Position numbers and translations under genes: made by a program
Source of the DNA: Bacteroidota bacterium
Lineage (GTDB): Bacteria; Bacteroidota; Bacteroidia; UBA4408
Direction of reading: 5' to 3'
Length of the DNA: 64,000 nt
Assembly: GCA_016721765.1 (NCBI GenBank)
Contig: JADKHO010000004.1
Span: 558,001 to 622,000 of the forward strand
In this document: in pieces, positions 37,014 to 45,165 of the stretch
Position numbering within the stretch: position 1 is the first letter of the stretch
Layout of the letters: the number at the start of each line of letters is the position of its first letter
The notes under the pieces: generated by a model
What the model was told of the DNA's origin: nothing
What the model saw: the letters and a program-made list of their open reading frames with translations, nothing else
Database searches by the model: none

Positions 37014-38863
37014 CAGGCTTTCTTTTGGCGTTTAAGTTTTAATAATTCAAGAGTGCTTGAAGAGGCTTCATCAAAAAAGCCATCGCCAAAGTTTCTGTTG
37101 AAAGACCCATCTTCCTGGTATTCTAATTTGTAAGGCATTTGCTGAATATCCTTTGGAAAATAATGAACACAGAATGGGTTTTCATTTTGTACAACTTCAA
37201 ATCCATTGATTGCAACGATCACTTGGGACCTTCTTAAAATATATTCAGAATGGGTTTCAATAAGAAAATCAATACCCCAATTTTGATGTACATCTAAAAA
37301 CAAATCAGCCAGTTTACTTTGAAGAGCAGGATGCAAGTTAAGTTCTGGTTCTTCAATAATTACGGTAGTCCTATCAATCAATCTGTATTTTGATGAATCT
37401 CTTCCGACGTCCTTATTTTCAATTTTTCGAGTTATAGTCGAATTCTTTTCAGCAATTCTAACTCTCCTAATAACGCATGCGATTCGCATAATTAAAAGCA
37501 TTGCTTGAATAGATCCCATTCCTTTATCAGCTAAATGAGTTTCATTATCATTTGAACGAATTTTCACTTCATAAGCTTCACCCCCATACATTGAAATAGT
37601 AAAACTATCTCCTACTTCAAATAGTTTCATCCATTTTATTACGAAAAGATGCTCTTGCTCTCCAATAATAATATGAAGTTGTTTAAATTCATGGATAGCC
37701 TGTGCTAGTGCGTTATTCTTATCGCGAATAGAGAATAATGCTGATTGCTTATTTGGATTTGCACCAAGGTATGCTATTGAAAAGTCATTTATTAAGGTCA
37801 TAAAATGACTAAACATATATTCAACATATTCAGGTTCTTGAACTTTTAAAGCTCTTAAATCTTCAAATCTATCTGATGAAGTTTTGCCTCCTTGAATTTC
37901 TCTGAACTCTCTTTCATATTGTGTCATTGATTGAAGTAAAAGATCGTCAACAATTTCAGTTAAACTATATGCATTGCCGAAGTGTTGTTCTAACGAAAAT
38001 AAAATTGTTTCTTGATTGGGATCCTTTACATCTTGATATACACCTGCTAACTTCTTATGTAAATTTTCCAATTTAGATACAAGCTCAATATACTCCTTAC
38101 TTGTCTTTTTTAAATAGGGGTCCTCAAGCTGCTTTTTGGTTTTTGCTACTTGCTCTTCAAGATCAGCAATAAATTTTTTTGCAGCTTTACTAACTTCCTG
38201 ACTCCTTTTTTTGGTTATATTAATAAATCTGGTGTGAAAATTAAAATGAAAAGACAACTTATGAGTTACATTTGTTATGGTAAGTGTATGAACCTTTGCA
38301 AAGGTATTATCATCATCACCTGTAATAATTAATTCGATTAAAAAATCCTCAATCAAATAAGAAAATTGAATATTATTTTCCTTTGCTTTCTGATTTTTAG
38401 CTCTCCCGTAGGTCACAATATTCGCATCTTCCAACACACTATTGCCAAACGATAATGTATCAATGTTTCCAGACTTAAAGTAATGATCGATTAGCAAAAG
38501 TGCTTTGACAACAGTAGATTTCCCAACATTATTTCTTCCAACTAGAAATGTGATTCCTTTATATTCAAGAGGTTTAAAGGAAATAAACCTTCTGAAATTA
38601 TTAAAACCAATTGAATTAATTCGTTTGCTAAATTTTGAATTTGAAACTGGTTTTATTTTCACTACTGTATCATAAATCTCATCCTTTTTAAGTTTCAGTT
38701 TTTTATCAGATGAATAGTGATCAATTAAAATCTGATACTGTTCTTCTGCTATTTTAGCATTGGGGTTCCTTTCAATATTATGACCTTTGGATGCCAAAAA
38801 AGCAATAGCATGGTCAATTCCAACATTTAATTCTTTTAATACTTTAGAAAGTCGAATCATCAC
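37013..38863 (-). CDS. ATPase with N-terminal IF2-N-like domain and DUF3696-like C terminus (module A)
   Basis: 616 aa. Residues about 1-50 (RLSKVLKELNVGIDHAIAFL, then KGHNIERNPNAKIAEEQYQ) closely resemble the IF2_N module at the N terminus of Bacteroidota translation factor IF-2. Next is an ABC-like/OLD-like ATPase: Walker A LVGRNNVGKSTVVKAL (about residue 107), a coiled-coil insert, the signature-like KGMGSIQAMLL, Walker B IIEEPELNLHPALQSKL and LIETHSEYILRR. It ends with a DUF3696-like DGSFNRNFGDGFFDEA. No TOPRIM domain follows. It forms a two-gene unit with the HDR protein, controlled by the operator at 38898-38912. Confidence 0.8.
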   Translation of the reverse strand: MMIRLSKVLKELNVGIDHAIAFLASKGHNIERNPNAKIAEEQYQILIDHYSSDKKLKLKKDEIYDTVVKIKPVSNSKFSKRINSIGFNNFRRFISFKPLEYKGITFLVGRNNVGKSTVVKALLLIDHYFKSGNIDTLSFGNSVLEDANIVTYGRAKNQKAKENNIQFSYLIEDFLIELIITGDDDNTFAKVHTLTITNVTHKLSFHFNFHTRFINITKKRSQEVSKAAKKFIADLEEQVAKTKKQLEDPYLKKTSKEYIELVSKLENLHKKLAGVYQDVKDPNQETILFSLEQHFGNAYSLTEIVDDLLLQSMTQYEREFREIQGGKTSSDRFEDLRALKVQEPEYVEYMFSHFMTLINDFSIAYLGANPNKQSALFSIRDKNNALAQAIHEFKQLHIIIGEQEHLFVIKWMKLFEVGDSFTISMYGGEAYEVKIRSNDNETHLADKGMGSIQAMLLIMRIACVIRRVRIAEKNSTITRKIENKDVGRDSSKYRLIDRTTVIIEEPELNLHPALQSKLADLFLDVHQNWGIDFLIETHSEYILRRSQVIVAINGFEVVQNENPFCVHYFPKDIQQMPYKLEYQEDGSFNRNFGDGFFDEASSSTLELLKLKRQKKA

Positions 38864-38878
38864 AAAAAAATATTTTTA

Positions 38879-38912
38879 CAAATAGTTTCATTAAGAATGC
38901 AGTGTATCTGCA
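38879..38912 (-). promoter_or_regulatory. Operator-promoter of ATPase module A
   Basis: On the minus strand TGCAG-ATACA-CTGCA (38912-38898; extended AATGCAG...CTGCATT on the plus strand) is identical in sequence to the operator before the DUF932-like gene. After 11 bp comes ACTATTTG (38886-38879), matching the TTTG half of the -7 box. The ATPase start codon is at 38863. Confidence 0.7.
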
Positions 38913-38991
38913 TTTACAAATACTTCAATAAATAATTACTTAATATAATATTTAATGACCAACATTTAAAAATTACCAGAAATTATTCAAA

Positions 38992-39025
38992 TGCAGAATG
39001 GCTGCATTTGAATAATTCACATTTG
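38992..39025 (+). promoter_or_regulatory. Operator-promoter of ATPase module B
   Basis: TGCAG-AATGG-CTGCA (38992-39006) extends to a perfect 8-5-8 palindrome (AAATGCAG...CTGCATTT), the best copy in the window. After 11 bp comes CACATTTG (39018-39025), one mismatch from TAnnTTTG. It is divergent from the module A operator, 79 bp away. Confidence 0.75.
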
Positions 39026-39042
39026 TCCAAAATTAAAAGAAA

Positions 39043-39279
39043 ATGAACGATATGCAAGGGAATTTATTGGAGGGCGATAATTCAGACATCATTAAAGTAA
39101 TGCCTTCTGACCTTAATTTTAAAGACCTTACTCAATCCGAAATAAATTATTTTTTACATACTTTGAGTTCCTTTGATGAAAAGGCCCAAGAACAACTCTT
39201 GCATTTAATAGAAGCACAAATTATTTTCGTTCGCATTAACTGCGACCTACAGCTTGAAATAAAAACTAACTTAGCTTAA
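39043..39279 (+). CDS. Small protein leading ATPase module B
   Basis: 78 aa, acidic at the N terminus and helical (LTQSEINYFLHTLSSFDEKA), with no signal peptide or membrane segment. I do not recognise a family. It follows the operator-promoter directly and precedes the ATPase gene by 16 bp, so it is probably the first cistron of the operon. Module A, divergent from it, has no equivalent small gene, so it is a specific component of module B or a regulator. Confidence 0.55.
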   Translation: MNDMQGNLLEGDNSDIIKVMPSDLNFKDLTQSEINYFLHTLSSFDEKAQEQLLHLIEAQIIFVRINCDLQLEIKTNLA

Positions 39280-39295
39280 TAAAATCAAATTCAAA

Positions 39296-40825
39296 ATGGT
39301 AAGTATAGCCGAAATAGGGTTTACAAATTTCAGGGTATTTGAAAAGGACACAGATTTTAAACTATCACCGATAACTATTATTACAGGTCCAAATAACTCT
39401 GGCAAAAGTAGCATCTTAAAATCTATACTACTATTTCAAGATAATTTAAAAAGGAAAGGTTTATTAGGTGGTTTAGACGATTTAAGTTTTGAAGCACCTT
39501 ATCATCATTTAGGAGATTTTGATTCTACTATAAGCAATCCTAAAAACAAAGAAATATCATTTTGTTTTAAGATTGATTCACTAATTTTTAAATTGGATTA
39601 TATTGCGAATACAACTATAAAGGGAAATGCAAAACTATCGCTATTTGGTATATATCATGAACTCGACAATAATTGGCTATTTTATTTGAATAATTCCGAA
39701 GGAACCTGCTATGTGGATATCTACCATTTCAAAAAGATTATAGATGACCTGGCTATTAGTAATGACAGCAGAATTAAATCTTTTCATCACAAAGCTAGAT
39801 ACCATGGCGATTTGCCAATTTTTGAGTTCGAGTTCGAAAATTTAAATTCTAGATTAACTAATGAAGAAATTATAGATATCGAAAATAATATTTTAAAGGA
39901 TAAAACATTTTTTCCCTTAGGTGGAAATCCTGAGCGTTATACTGATTCAATAAAATGGCTCTTGGAACAAGGACTTTGGGAAATTGAACTAGTTTATAAT
40001 ATTGAAAATGGGAGCTATGCAATAATTGAAAAACTAAAAAAGAAATACCATTTAAAAAAAATAAAGGAAACATATAATGGAATGCTTTTGTGTAAATCAA
40101 TATCTGAATACATTGAAAATCAAATTAAAAACTTAGAATTAGCAATTGAGAGTTTTGAACATCTATCTTCTTCAAGAGGAAATCAAAGTAGGGCCCATAT
40201 TACAGGGACATCTGAATTAAGCTCTATTTTATCAATTATCCAAAAGAAAACCATAATCAGCAAAGAAAAGGAGCAGTTTTTAAATAAATGGTTACTGAAT
40301 TTTGGGATTATTACAAATAAACAAAAACTAGTAATTAAGTGGGAAGCAGAGACAGTTTTAATAGCATTGATAGTCGATAAAGTTACAGGCAAGAAAATAA
40401 GAAATATTTCAGATTTCGGTTTTGGTGCATCTCAACTTATAGCGATTATACTAAAAATAATTACCCTTGATAAATTTAGAATACCAAGAAAAACACTATA
40501 CATCGAAGAACCAGAGGCAAATCTTCATCCTAATTATCAATCCAAATTAGCTGATTTGTTTATCGAGGCCAGAATTAAATTCGGTATCAATTTTATTCTT
40601 GAGACACACAGTGAATATTTAATAAGAAGATTTCAACTTAATGTAGCATCAAAAGCTATTGATAATGAAGACATAATTATTCACTACTTGGCTGGAAAGG
40701 GTATAAAACCAAAAGCTATTGAAATTGACAAGTCAGGAAAATTGTCTGATGACTTTGGTTCAGGTTTCGTAGATGAGGCAACAAATATTATTTTTCAATT
40801 ATGGGATATTCAAGCACAAAATTAG
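39296..40825 (+). CDS. AAA15/OLD-like ATPase with DUF3696-like C terminus (module B)
   Basis: 509 aa. Walker A is IITGPNNSGKSSILKSIL (about residue 35). The signature-like DFGFGASQLIAIIL, Walker B YIEEPEANLHPNYQSKLADL and FILETHSEYLIRR follow. The C terminus IEIDKSGKLSDDFGSGFVDEA fits DUF3696. It lacks both TOPRIM and the IF2-N-like head of the module A ATPase. The overall plan and the ETHSEY(I/L)RR block make the two ATPases paralogues. The next gene starts 25 bp before this stop. As in other ATPase-effector pairs, it may sense phage DNA or a phage process and license the partner. Confidence 0.8.
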   Translation: MVSIAEIGFTNFRVFEKDTDFKLSPITIITGPNNSGKSSILKSILLFQDNLKRKGLLGGLDDLSFEAPYHHLGDFDSTISNPKNKEISFCFKIDSLIFKLDYIANTTIKGNAKLSLFGIYHELDNNWLFYLNNSEGTCYVDIYHFKKIIDDLAISNDSRIKSFHHKARYHGDLPIFEFEFENLNSRLTNEEIIDIENNILKDKTFFPLGGNPERYTDSIKWLLEQGLWEIELVYNIENGSYAIIEKLKKKYHLKKIKETYNGMLLCKSISEYIENQIKNLELAIESFEHLSSSRGNQSRAHITGTSELSSILSIIQKKTIISKEKEQFLNKWLLNFGIITNKQKLVIKWEAETVLIALIVDKVTGKKIRNISDFGFGASQLIAIILKIITLDKFRIPRKTLYIEEPEANLHPNYQSKLADLFIEARIKFGINFILETHSEYLIRRFQLNVASKAIDNEDIIIHYLAGKGIKPKAIEIDKSGKLSDDFGSGFVDEATNIIFQLWDIQAQN

Positions 40826-41922
40826 ATGTTTATTTGGATAGGTCATTTTTGACTTCCTTTTTTAATAGCACAAGGGACAATTACTTTAGTCAAACTCTTA
40901 AAAATTGCTTGCTTGATAGTGATGAGTGCAATGTAATGGACTTAAATGGCAATTTGTTTAATTCAAAAGATCTTAAAACAATTATAGGTTCGCTTAGGGA
41001 AATTAAAAATAATCAACTAAAACCATCTCAGTTTATCATATCAATAAAAAAGCGACTATTATCTGCATTAAATTCTCCATCAGTTTTTCTTATTCAAGAA
41101 CCATCAAACATTAACAACCAATATTGTAATAATTATGGCTTCCTTTTTTTAAATTCTGATAATATTAACAATGGGCTAAAGTCACTTTGCTTTAATGATA
41201 ATAAAAATTTTAGGCCCGAATTAAAAATTACAATAGATGATACTTCTAAACCATTTGAGTATGCTCATCTTGCTGATTATAAAATGCCTAGCAATTGCTT
41301 TACAATAAATGACCAATATATTCTTTCTTGGACTGAAGAAACTTTTAAAATAAACATATTTGGTCTTTTGGAAAATATTTTATTATCTAATAAGCAAAAT
41401 TATAAACCCCACGTGAGGATCATCACAAGAGCCAAAAACAATTCATTACAAATAGATAATGAGAATACAGGTAAAGTAAACTATTCCATGGAAGTTGAAA
41501 AGAAAATTAGCCGTTTTGTGGAAATTTTAAAACTAAAATTAAATAAGAGAGTATCTTTTGAATTTATTGTTTTAAATGAATATTTAATTGATTCTCGATT
41601 TTGTAAGGAAAATAAAATTACAATTCAAATAAATCAATCTATAAGACCTGAAATAATAAGTATTCAAAAGGCGCTTCATGATCGAATTTTTTACACAAAT
41701 TACATTTCTGGAGCTCCTAGGAATTCTTTTGATTTTATAAAAAAAAATAAACATGGTACAATTGAAAGAAAGATAACAGCTCTTGCACTGAGCTCATTTT
41801 TAGACAAAAATAACCTAAAAGACGTGGTTCAATATAATAATACAATTGAAGTATGCTTAAAATTAAAGGAAGACCTTAGGTATTCAAACTATTTTACTTA
41901 CCGGTCAAATATTATTTCTTAA
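40801..41922 (+). CDS. HDR-motif partner protein of ATPase module B
   Basis: 373 aa, no named family. The C-terminal half has SIQKALHDRIFYTNYISGAP then FDFIKKNKHGTIERK, sharing the LHDRxxxxNY...F.F....G pattern with the module A partner (35964-37013). This occurs although the rest of the two proteins has drifted. The N-terminal half is alpha/beta with no signal peptide. The start overlaps the ATPase gene by 25 bp, so expression is coupled. An effector role is inferred from the pattern of ATPase plus variable partner. It could also be a non-catalytic sensor. Confidence 0.6.
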   Translation: MGYSSTKLDVYLDRSFLTSFFNSTRDNYFSQTLKNCLLDSDECNVMDLNGNLFNSKDLKTIIGSLREIKNNQLKPSQFIISIKKRLLSALNSPSVFLIQEPSNINNQYCNNYGFLFLNSDNINNGLKSLCFNDNKNFRPELKITIDDTSKPFEYAHLADYKMPSNCFTINDQYILSWTEETFKINIFGLLENILLSNKQNYKPHVRIITRAKNNSLQIDNENTGKVNYSMEVEKKISRFVEILKLKLNKRVSFEFIVLNEYLIDSRFCKENKITIQINQSIRPEIISIQKALHDRIFYTNYISGAPRNSFDFIKKNKHGTIERKITALALSSFLDKNNLKDVVQYNNTIEVCLKLKEDLRYSNYFTYRSNIIS

Positions 41923-41956
41923 TGCAGATACACTGCATTCCTCCCAATTACCTTTG
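41923..41956 (+). promoter_or_regulatory. Operator-promoter of the DUF932-like gene
   Basis: TGCAG-ATACA-CTGCA (41923-41937; AATGCAG...CTGCATT) is followed by 11 bp and TACCTTTG (41949-41956), a perfect TAnnTTTG box. The start codon is at 41980. It begins one base after the module B partner stop, so the gene has its own regulated promoter. Confidence 0.75.
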
Positions 41957-41979
41957 TGCTACAATTAAAATAAAGCACA

Positions 41980-43020
41980 ATGAAACAACTCGAGCAATTA
42001 TTAGAATGTGAAAAGCAAGTAAAGGACTTAGCGATTGAAAATTCAGATAAAATCGAAGTGTTTTGTTCAAAATCAGGCGATCATATTTTGATTCGAATTA
42101 ACAATATTGAATATTGTAGCCTATTAAAACGTGGCTTGATGCATCAATTGGGTACATTGATATTTGACCATACTACTAAAAGTTTCCAAGCTGTGCAATC
42201 GCAGTGGGAAACTGAAATATCCCAAAATCCGGTCAGACTAAAAGAAAGAATCGTCTCCACTTTAAAATCTAAATCCCTAATTTTAAAGTATTTAATAGTA
42301 AATGGTAAAAATGAAATCTATGGTATAGTGAGTCCTCAATTCCAATACATCAACCAAATGGAATTCCGGAATTCATTTCTGGATGAGCTTCGTAGATTAA
42401 AAGAATTTAAAATAGAAAGCTCCATGCGTGTTAATCAATTTGGGCAAATTGAAGAAACTTTTACTCCAAGCTTTTGTGAGCGGAATATTTCCTATAAATA
42501 CAAACTAATTCACGCAAATAACAATGGATATAGTGCAATTAAAATGCACTGGGGAAGAGAAATTATTATCTGCAGCAATGGATTAACTCAATTGGATAGT
42601 ACTCAATTTGTGCTTACACATAAAAAAAGTTCAAATCCATTTAGCTTCATTGAATTTACAATCAACGAGGGAATAAAAAACTATAATTTCCTTAATAATC
42701 GTATAGAAATTGCTTCCGGTTCAGCCTTGAACCCTTCTCAATTAAACGATTTTCTTGGAGGCATGACTATAGCAAGAGCTACAAAGGATAGAATTACCGA
42801 CCGATTTAAAATTGAACAGCAAGCAACCGGGCAAAATGAATGGTCCTTAAGTCAAAGCCTAACATGGCTCGCTCAACACGAAAAAGCAATTGGGAATTTT
42901 ACCAAAGGAATATTGCGAGATACAGGCACCGCCATTTTAGAGAATGGATTAGATAATTTTATTGGAGAAAATCGGTTTACTCAGGAATTTGATAAAAAAT
43001 ACGTTGTTTTTAAAAAGTAA
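41980..43020 (+). CDS. DUF932-like protein
   Basis: 346 aa. The C-terminal third (NEWSLSQSLTWLAQHEKAIG) and the overall plan fit the DUF932 family, known from plasmids, phages and mobile islands and of unknown biochemical function. I see no signal peptide, membrane segment or nuclease motif. Its promoter has a perfect -7 box and the shared operator. As the last gene under the island operator it may be a further defence or counter-defence component, or a leftover of the element that carried the island. The family assignment is moderate. Confidence 0.5.
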   Translation: MKQLEQLLECEKQVKDLAIENSDKIEVFCSKSGDHILIRINNIEYCSLLKRGLMHQLGTLIFDHTTKSFQAVQSQWETEISQNPVRLKERIVSTLKSKSLILKYLIVNGKNEIYGIVSPQFQYINQMEFRNSFLDELRRLKEFKIESSMRVNQFGQIEETFTPSFCERNISYKYKLIHANNNGYSAIKMHWGREIIICSNGLTQLDSTQFVLTHKKSSNPFSFIEFTINEGIKNYNFLNNRIEIASGSALNPSQLNDFLGGMTIARATKDRITDRFKIEQQATGQNEWSLSQSLTWLAQHEKAIGNFTKGILRDTGTAILENGLDNFIGENRFTQEFDKKYVVFKK

Positions 43021-43117
43021 ATTATACTACCTCATAATATTTTAATTCTGCGGCTAAATAATGTAATTTTGAAAAGCTGTAAAGATTACAACTTCATTCT
43101 TAAGTTTCAGATTATAA

Positions 43118-43459
43118 ATGCAAGAACTAATTCCCTACATCCCTATCCCAACCAAACACTTCGACGCCCAAAGTGCCTTAAAAGTTGATGCCTTCCTTCA
43201 TCGCAAATTAAAATCAACTATACCCACACTTAAAAAACTAGGTAAAGAAAAGTATTCTCTTTATGGTGTAACAAAAAAACAATTGGGATTTTTGCTTAAA
43301 GATGAACTCTTGAATACCTTGCTGAAGATGGAGCATTCGGAAAAACTTTATCTTTCAGAGCACATTTTTATTTACCACTACAAGAAAAATGTGCAAGTGG
43401 AATTTGCTATTGGAGTGCAGGAAGCAAAAATCTCGGAATCACAAGCTATTTCAATATAA
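43118..43459 (+). CDS. Small conserved-looking protein of unknown function
   Basis: 113 aa, starting with MQELIPYIPIPTKHFDAQSA, with a basic central helix and a short beta-rich C terminus (EHIFIYHYKKNVQVEFAIGV). No signal peptide, membrane segment or known motif. It converges with the gene at 43480-43920. It has no island operator and probably marks the right-hand chromosomal flank of the defence island. Confidence 0.5.
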   Translation: MQELIPYIPIPTKHFDAQSALKVDAFLHRKLKSTIPTLKKLGKEKYSLYGVTKKQLGFLLKDELLNTLLKMEHSEKLYLSEHIFIYHYKKNVQVEFAIGVQEAKISESQAISI

Positions 43460-43479
43460 GGTTTAACTATCCCTAAAGC

Positions 43480-43920
43480 TTAAAAAGGCATACCATCATC
43501 CAATTCCTCCTCATAACTATTTTCTTGCGTTTTGGATCCAACCAATCGCCCTGCATCAAATTGTAAGAATAAATCCCTTTCATTAACAGATGCATAGCCA
43601 GCATGTATGTATTTTATTGTGTTTCCAAGGGGTACGCGAATTTCACCACTAAACCAATTGGCAAATACTACCGGTTCGCCCGGAAAAATATAATCGATAT
43701 TTACCCTTCGGTTCGAATAAACAAATCCGGTAAAATCCATCAACAAAAGTAAATCTCCCTTAATTTCCCAACTTGCATAATAACCTCTCCAGCAGGCAGT
43801 GTGTGGAGGTTCAAATTGTATAGGAGTTTGGAGCACATCCAAATAGGGTTTCAGCGGTTCTGTTGCAATTGAATACGATTCACCTAAGTAATGTAGGGTA
43901 TCCCCCATTTGTGCTGTCAT
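43480..43920 (-). CDS. Conserved-looking protein of unknown function
   Basis: 146 aa. A beta-rich protein with MGDTLHYLGESYSIATEPLK and CWRGYYASWEIKGDLLLLMD, a pattern I associate with small uncharacterised proteins (xWRGYxAxWEIxGdxLxL) in Bacteroidota and Proteobacteria. No signal peptide or catalytic motif. It ends in an acidic tail (EEELDDGMPF). Confidence 0.5.
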   Translation of the reverse strand: MTAQMGDTLHYLGESYSIATEPLKPYLDVLQTPIQFEPPHTACWRGYYASWEIKGDLLLLMDFTGFVYSNRRVNIDYIFPGEPVVFANWFSGEIRVPLGNTIKYIHAGYASVNERDLFLQFDAGRLVGSKTQENSYEEELDDGMPF

Positions 43921-44027
43921 TGAAGTTTAGAATTTTGTAATGCAAGATAAAAAACATGGAGCAATTCGATTAATTTTAATGCAAAATAAAATCCTTCTTA
44001 ATACCACAAATCAAAACCCAAATTTTT

Positions 44028-44432
44028 ATGGCCGAAATAAAAACACCTAGCCTTAAACCAAAGGTCAAGTCACTTACAGAAACAAAGAAAAAGCCCAAGC
44101 ACCTAATCCAAACAGAATCACAAGTAATTGTGCATTTCACTATAAGCACGGCATATCAAAGCACTAGTATTCGCATTTGGAAATCAACCTTTTTATTTCC
44201 CAAAAATTCCACCCACATAAGTAAATTACTTCACTTTGAAAAAATAAGTCTTTATCCTGATTGGACAATGATACCAAAAGGTAAGGTTCATCACTTCACC
44301 TTAATTTTTTCAGGGCTCCCCAAAGACTGTAAGCACTTTGACCTCATCGAAAAAATTCCGCAAGAAGGCGGATTTGAAGTAAAAAATATTGCAAGGAATA
44401 AGCGGGATGTTTATTTGATTAATCTAGATTAA
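44028..44432 (+). CDS. Small protein of unknown function
   Basis: 134 aa. A basic N terminus (Lys-rich, about 25 residues) precedes a beta-rich core with GKVHHFTLIFSGLPKDCKHF and a C-terminal RNKRDVYLINLD. No signal peptide. I recognise no family. It converges with the next gene at 44466. Confidence 0.45.
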   Translation: MAEIKTPSLKPKVKSLTETKKKPKHLIQTESQVIVHFTISTAYQSTSIRIWKSTFLFPKNSTHISKLLHFEKISLYPDWTMIPKGKVHHFTLIFSGLPKDCKHFDLIEKIPQEGGFEVKNIARNKRDVYLINLD

Positions 44433-44465
44433 CGTTTACATATTTTATCAAGAATGATCCTTAGT

Positions 44466-44950
44466 TCAAATCTTCGTATGAATATACTCAATCCAGCCAT
44501 AGTAGCTCATTTTATTCTCTTTGAGCTCCAATACAATTAACTCCTGTTTTGGTGGTTTTCTTAAATGAAATAAAGATCCTCTTCCCAACTTAAATATACT
44601 CCCAAGGGAATTCTTCCTCTTTTGTTCCACATATATTCTTCTGCACAAATATTAAAATAATCAATTACGGTTTTCTTCTCATTATCATTTAATTGGGTTG
44701 CATTGGTGATAGAATTTAAATTCTCATTTATTTCGTTATAACGGTTATTAAATCCTATGAAAAGTTCTTTGAAAAACTTGTCATACTCTAAAAAATAACT
44801 TTTAAGGGAAAAATAAATTGTAGTTAATAAAATTAGAATTGTACCAAAAATTTCTACTTTAAAAAGTTGCAAATTGTACAGTAGAATTGCAATTAAGGCA
44901 GAAATTAAATAAAGAATTGTAATCGAAGACGATTTAAATTTATAGTTCAT
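44466..44950 (-). CDS. Small membrane protein, DUF4760-like (frameshifted)
   Basis: About 161 aa when joined. Two membrane helices near the N terminus (ITILYLISALIAILL and a second at about residues 30-50) are followed by a cytoplasmic domain with NICAEEYMWNKRGRIPLGVYLSWEED. The frame ends early, but adding one base at 44568-44570 gives DLYFHLRKPPKQE and continues to the stop at 44466 through KMSYYGWIEYI. This plan resembles small two-TM proteins with a C-terminal DUF4760-like region. Function unknown. Confidence 0.4.
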
Positions 44951-45104
44951 GATAATATTTTTGTTTCACTTGAAGAAGAAGGTCCAAAATACTTTGACGA
45001 CATATAATTTAGTCTATTCGGTAATCGCATGGAAAGGTTAAAAAGTTCTTTCGTGAAACTTAGATGTTTTTTTTTATTTCCGCTTAAAACAAATTATCTC
45101 CTTA

Positions 45105-45152
45105 TTTAATAGGCCGCAAACACTAAATATAAAATGTTTGCGGCCTATTAAA
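45105..45152 (-). terminator. Strong 18-bp hairpin after the LamG/T9SS gene
   Basis: A perfect inverted repeat of 18 bp (arms 45105-45122 and 45135-45152; GC-rich core AGGCCGCAAACA) has a 12-base loop and is flanked by A/T runs on both strands. It lies 14 bp after the stop of the minus-strand gene and can act as a terminator. Confidence 0.75.
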
Positions 45153-45165
45153 ATCAGCTATCAAA

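Noticed and set aside
35964..41922. Septu or PARIS for the ATPase modules
   Set aside because: Neither partner shows an HNH (PtuB) or TOPRIM (AriB) motif; both have the HDR pattern instead.
43021..43117. Further operator copies to the right of the DUF932-like gene
   Set aside because: No TGCAG-N5-CTGCA-like palindrome was found before the genes at 43118-44950, so the regulon seems to end at 41923.
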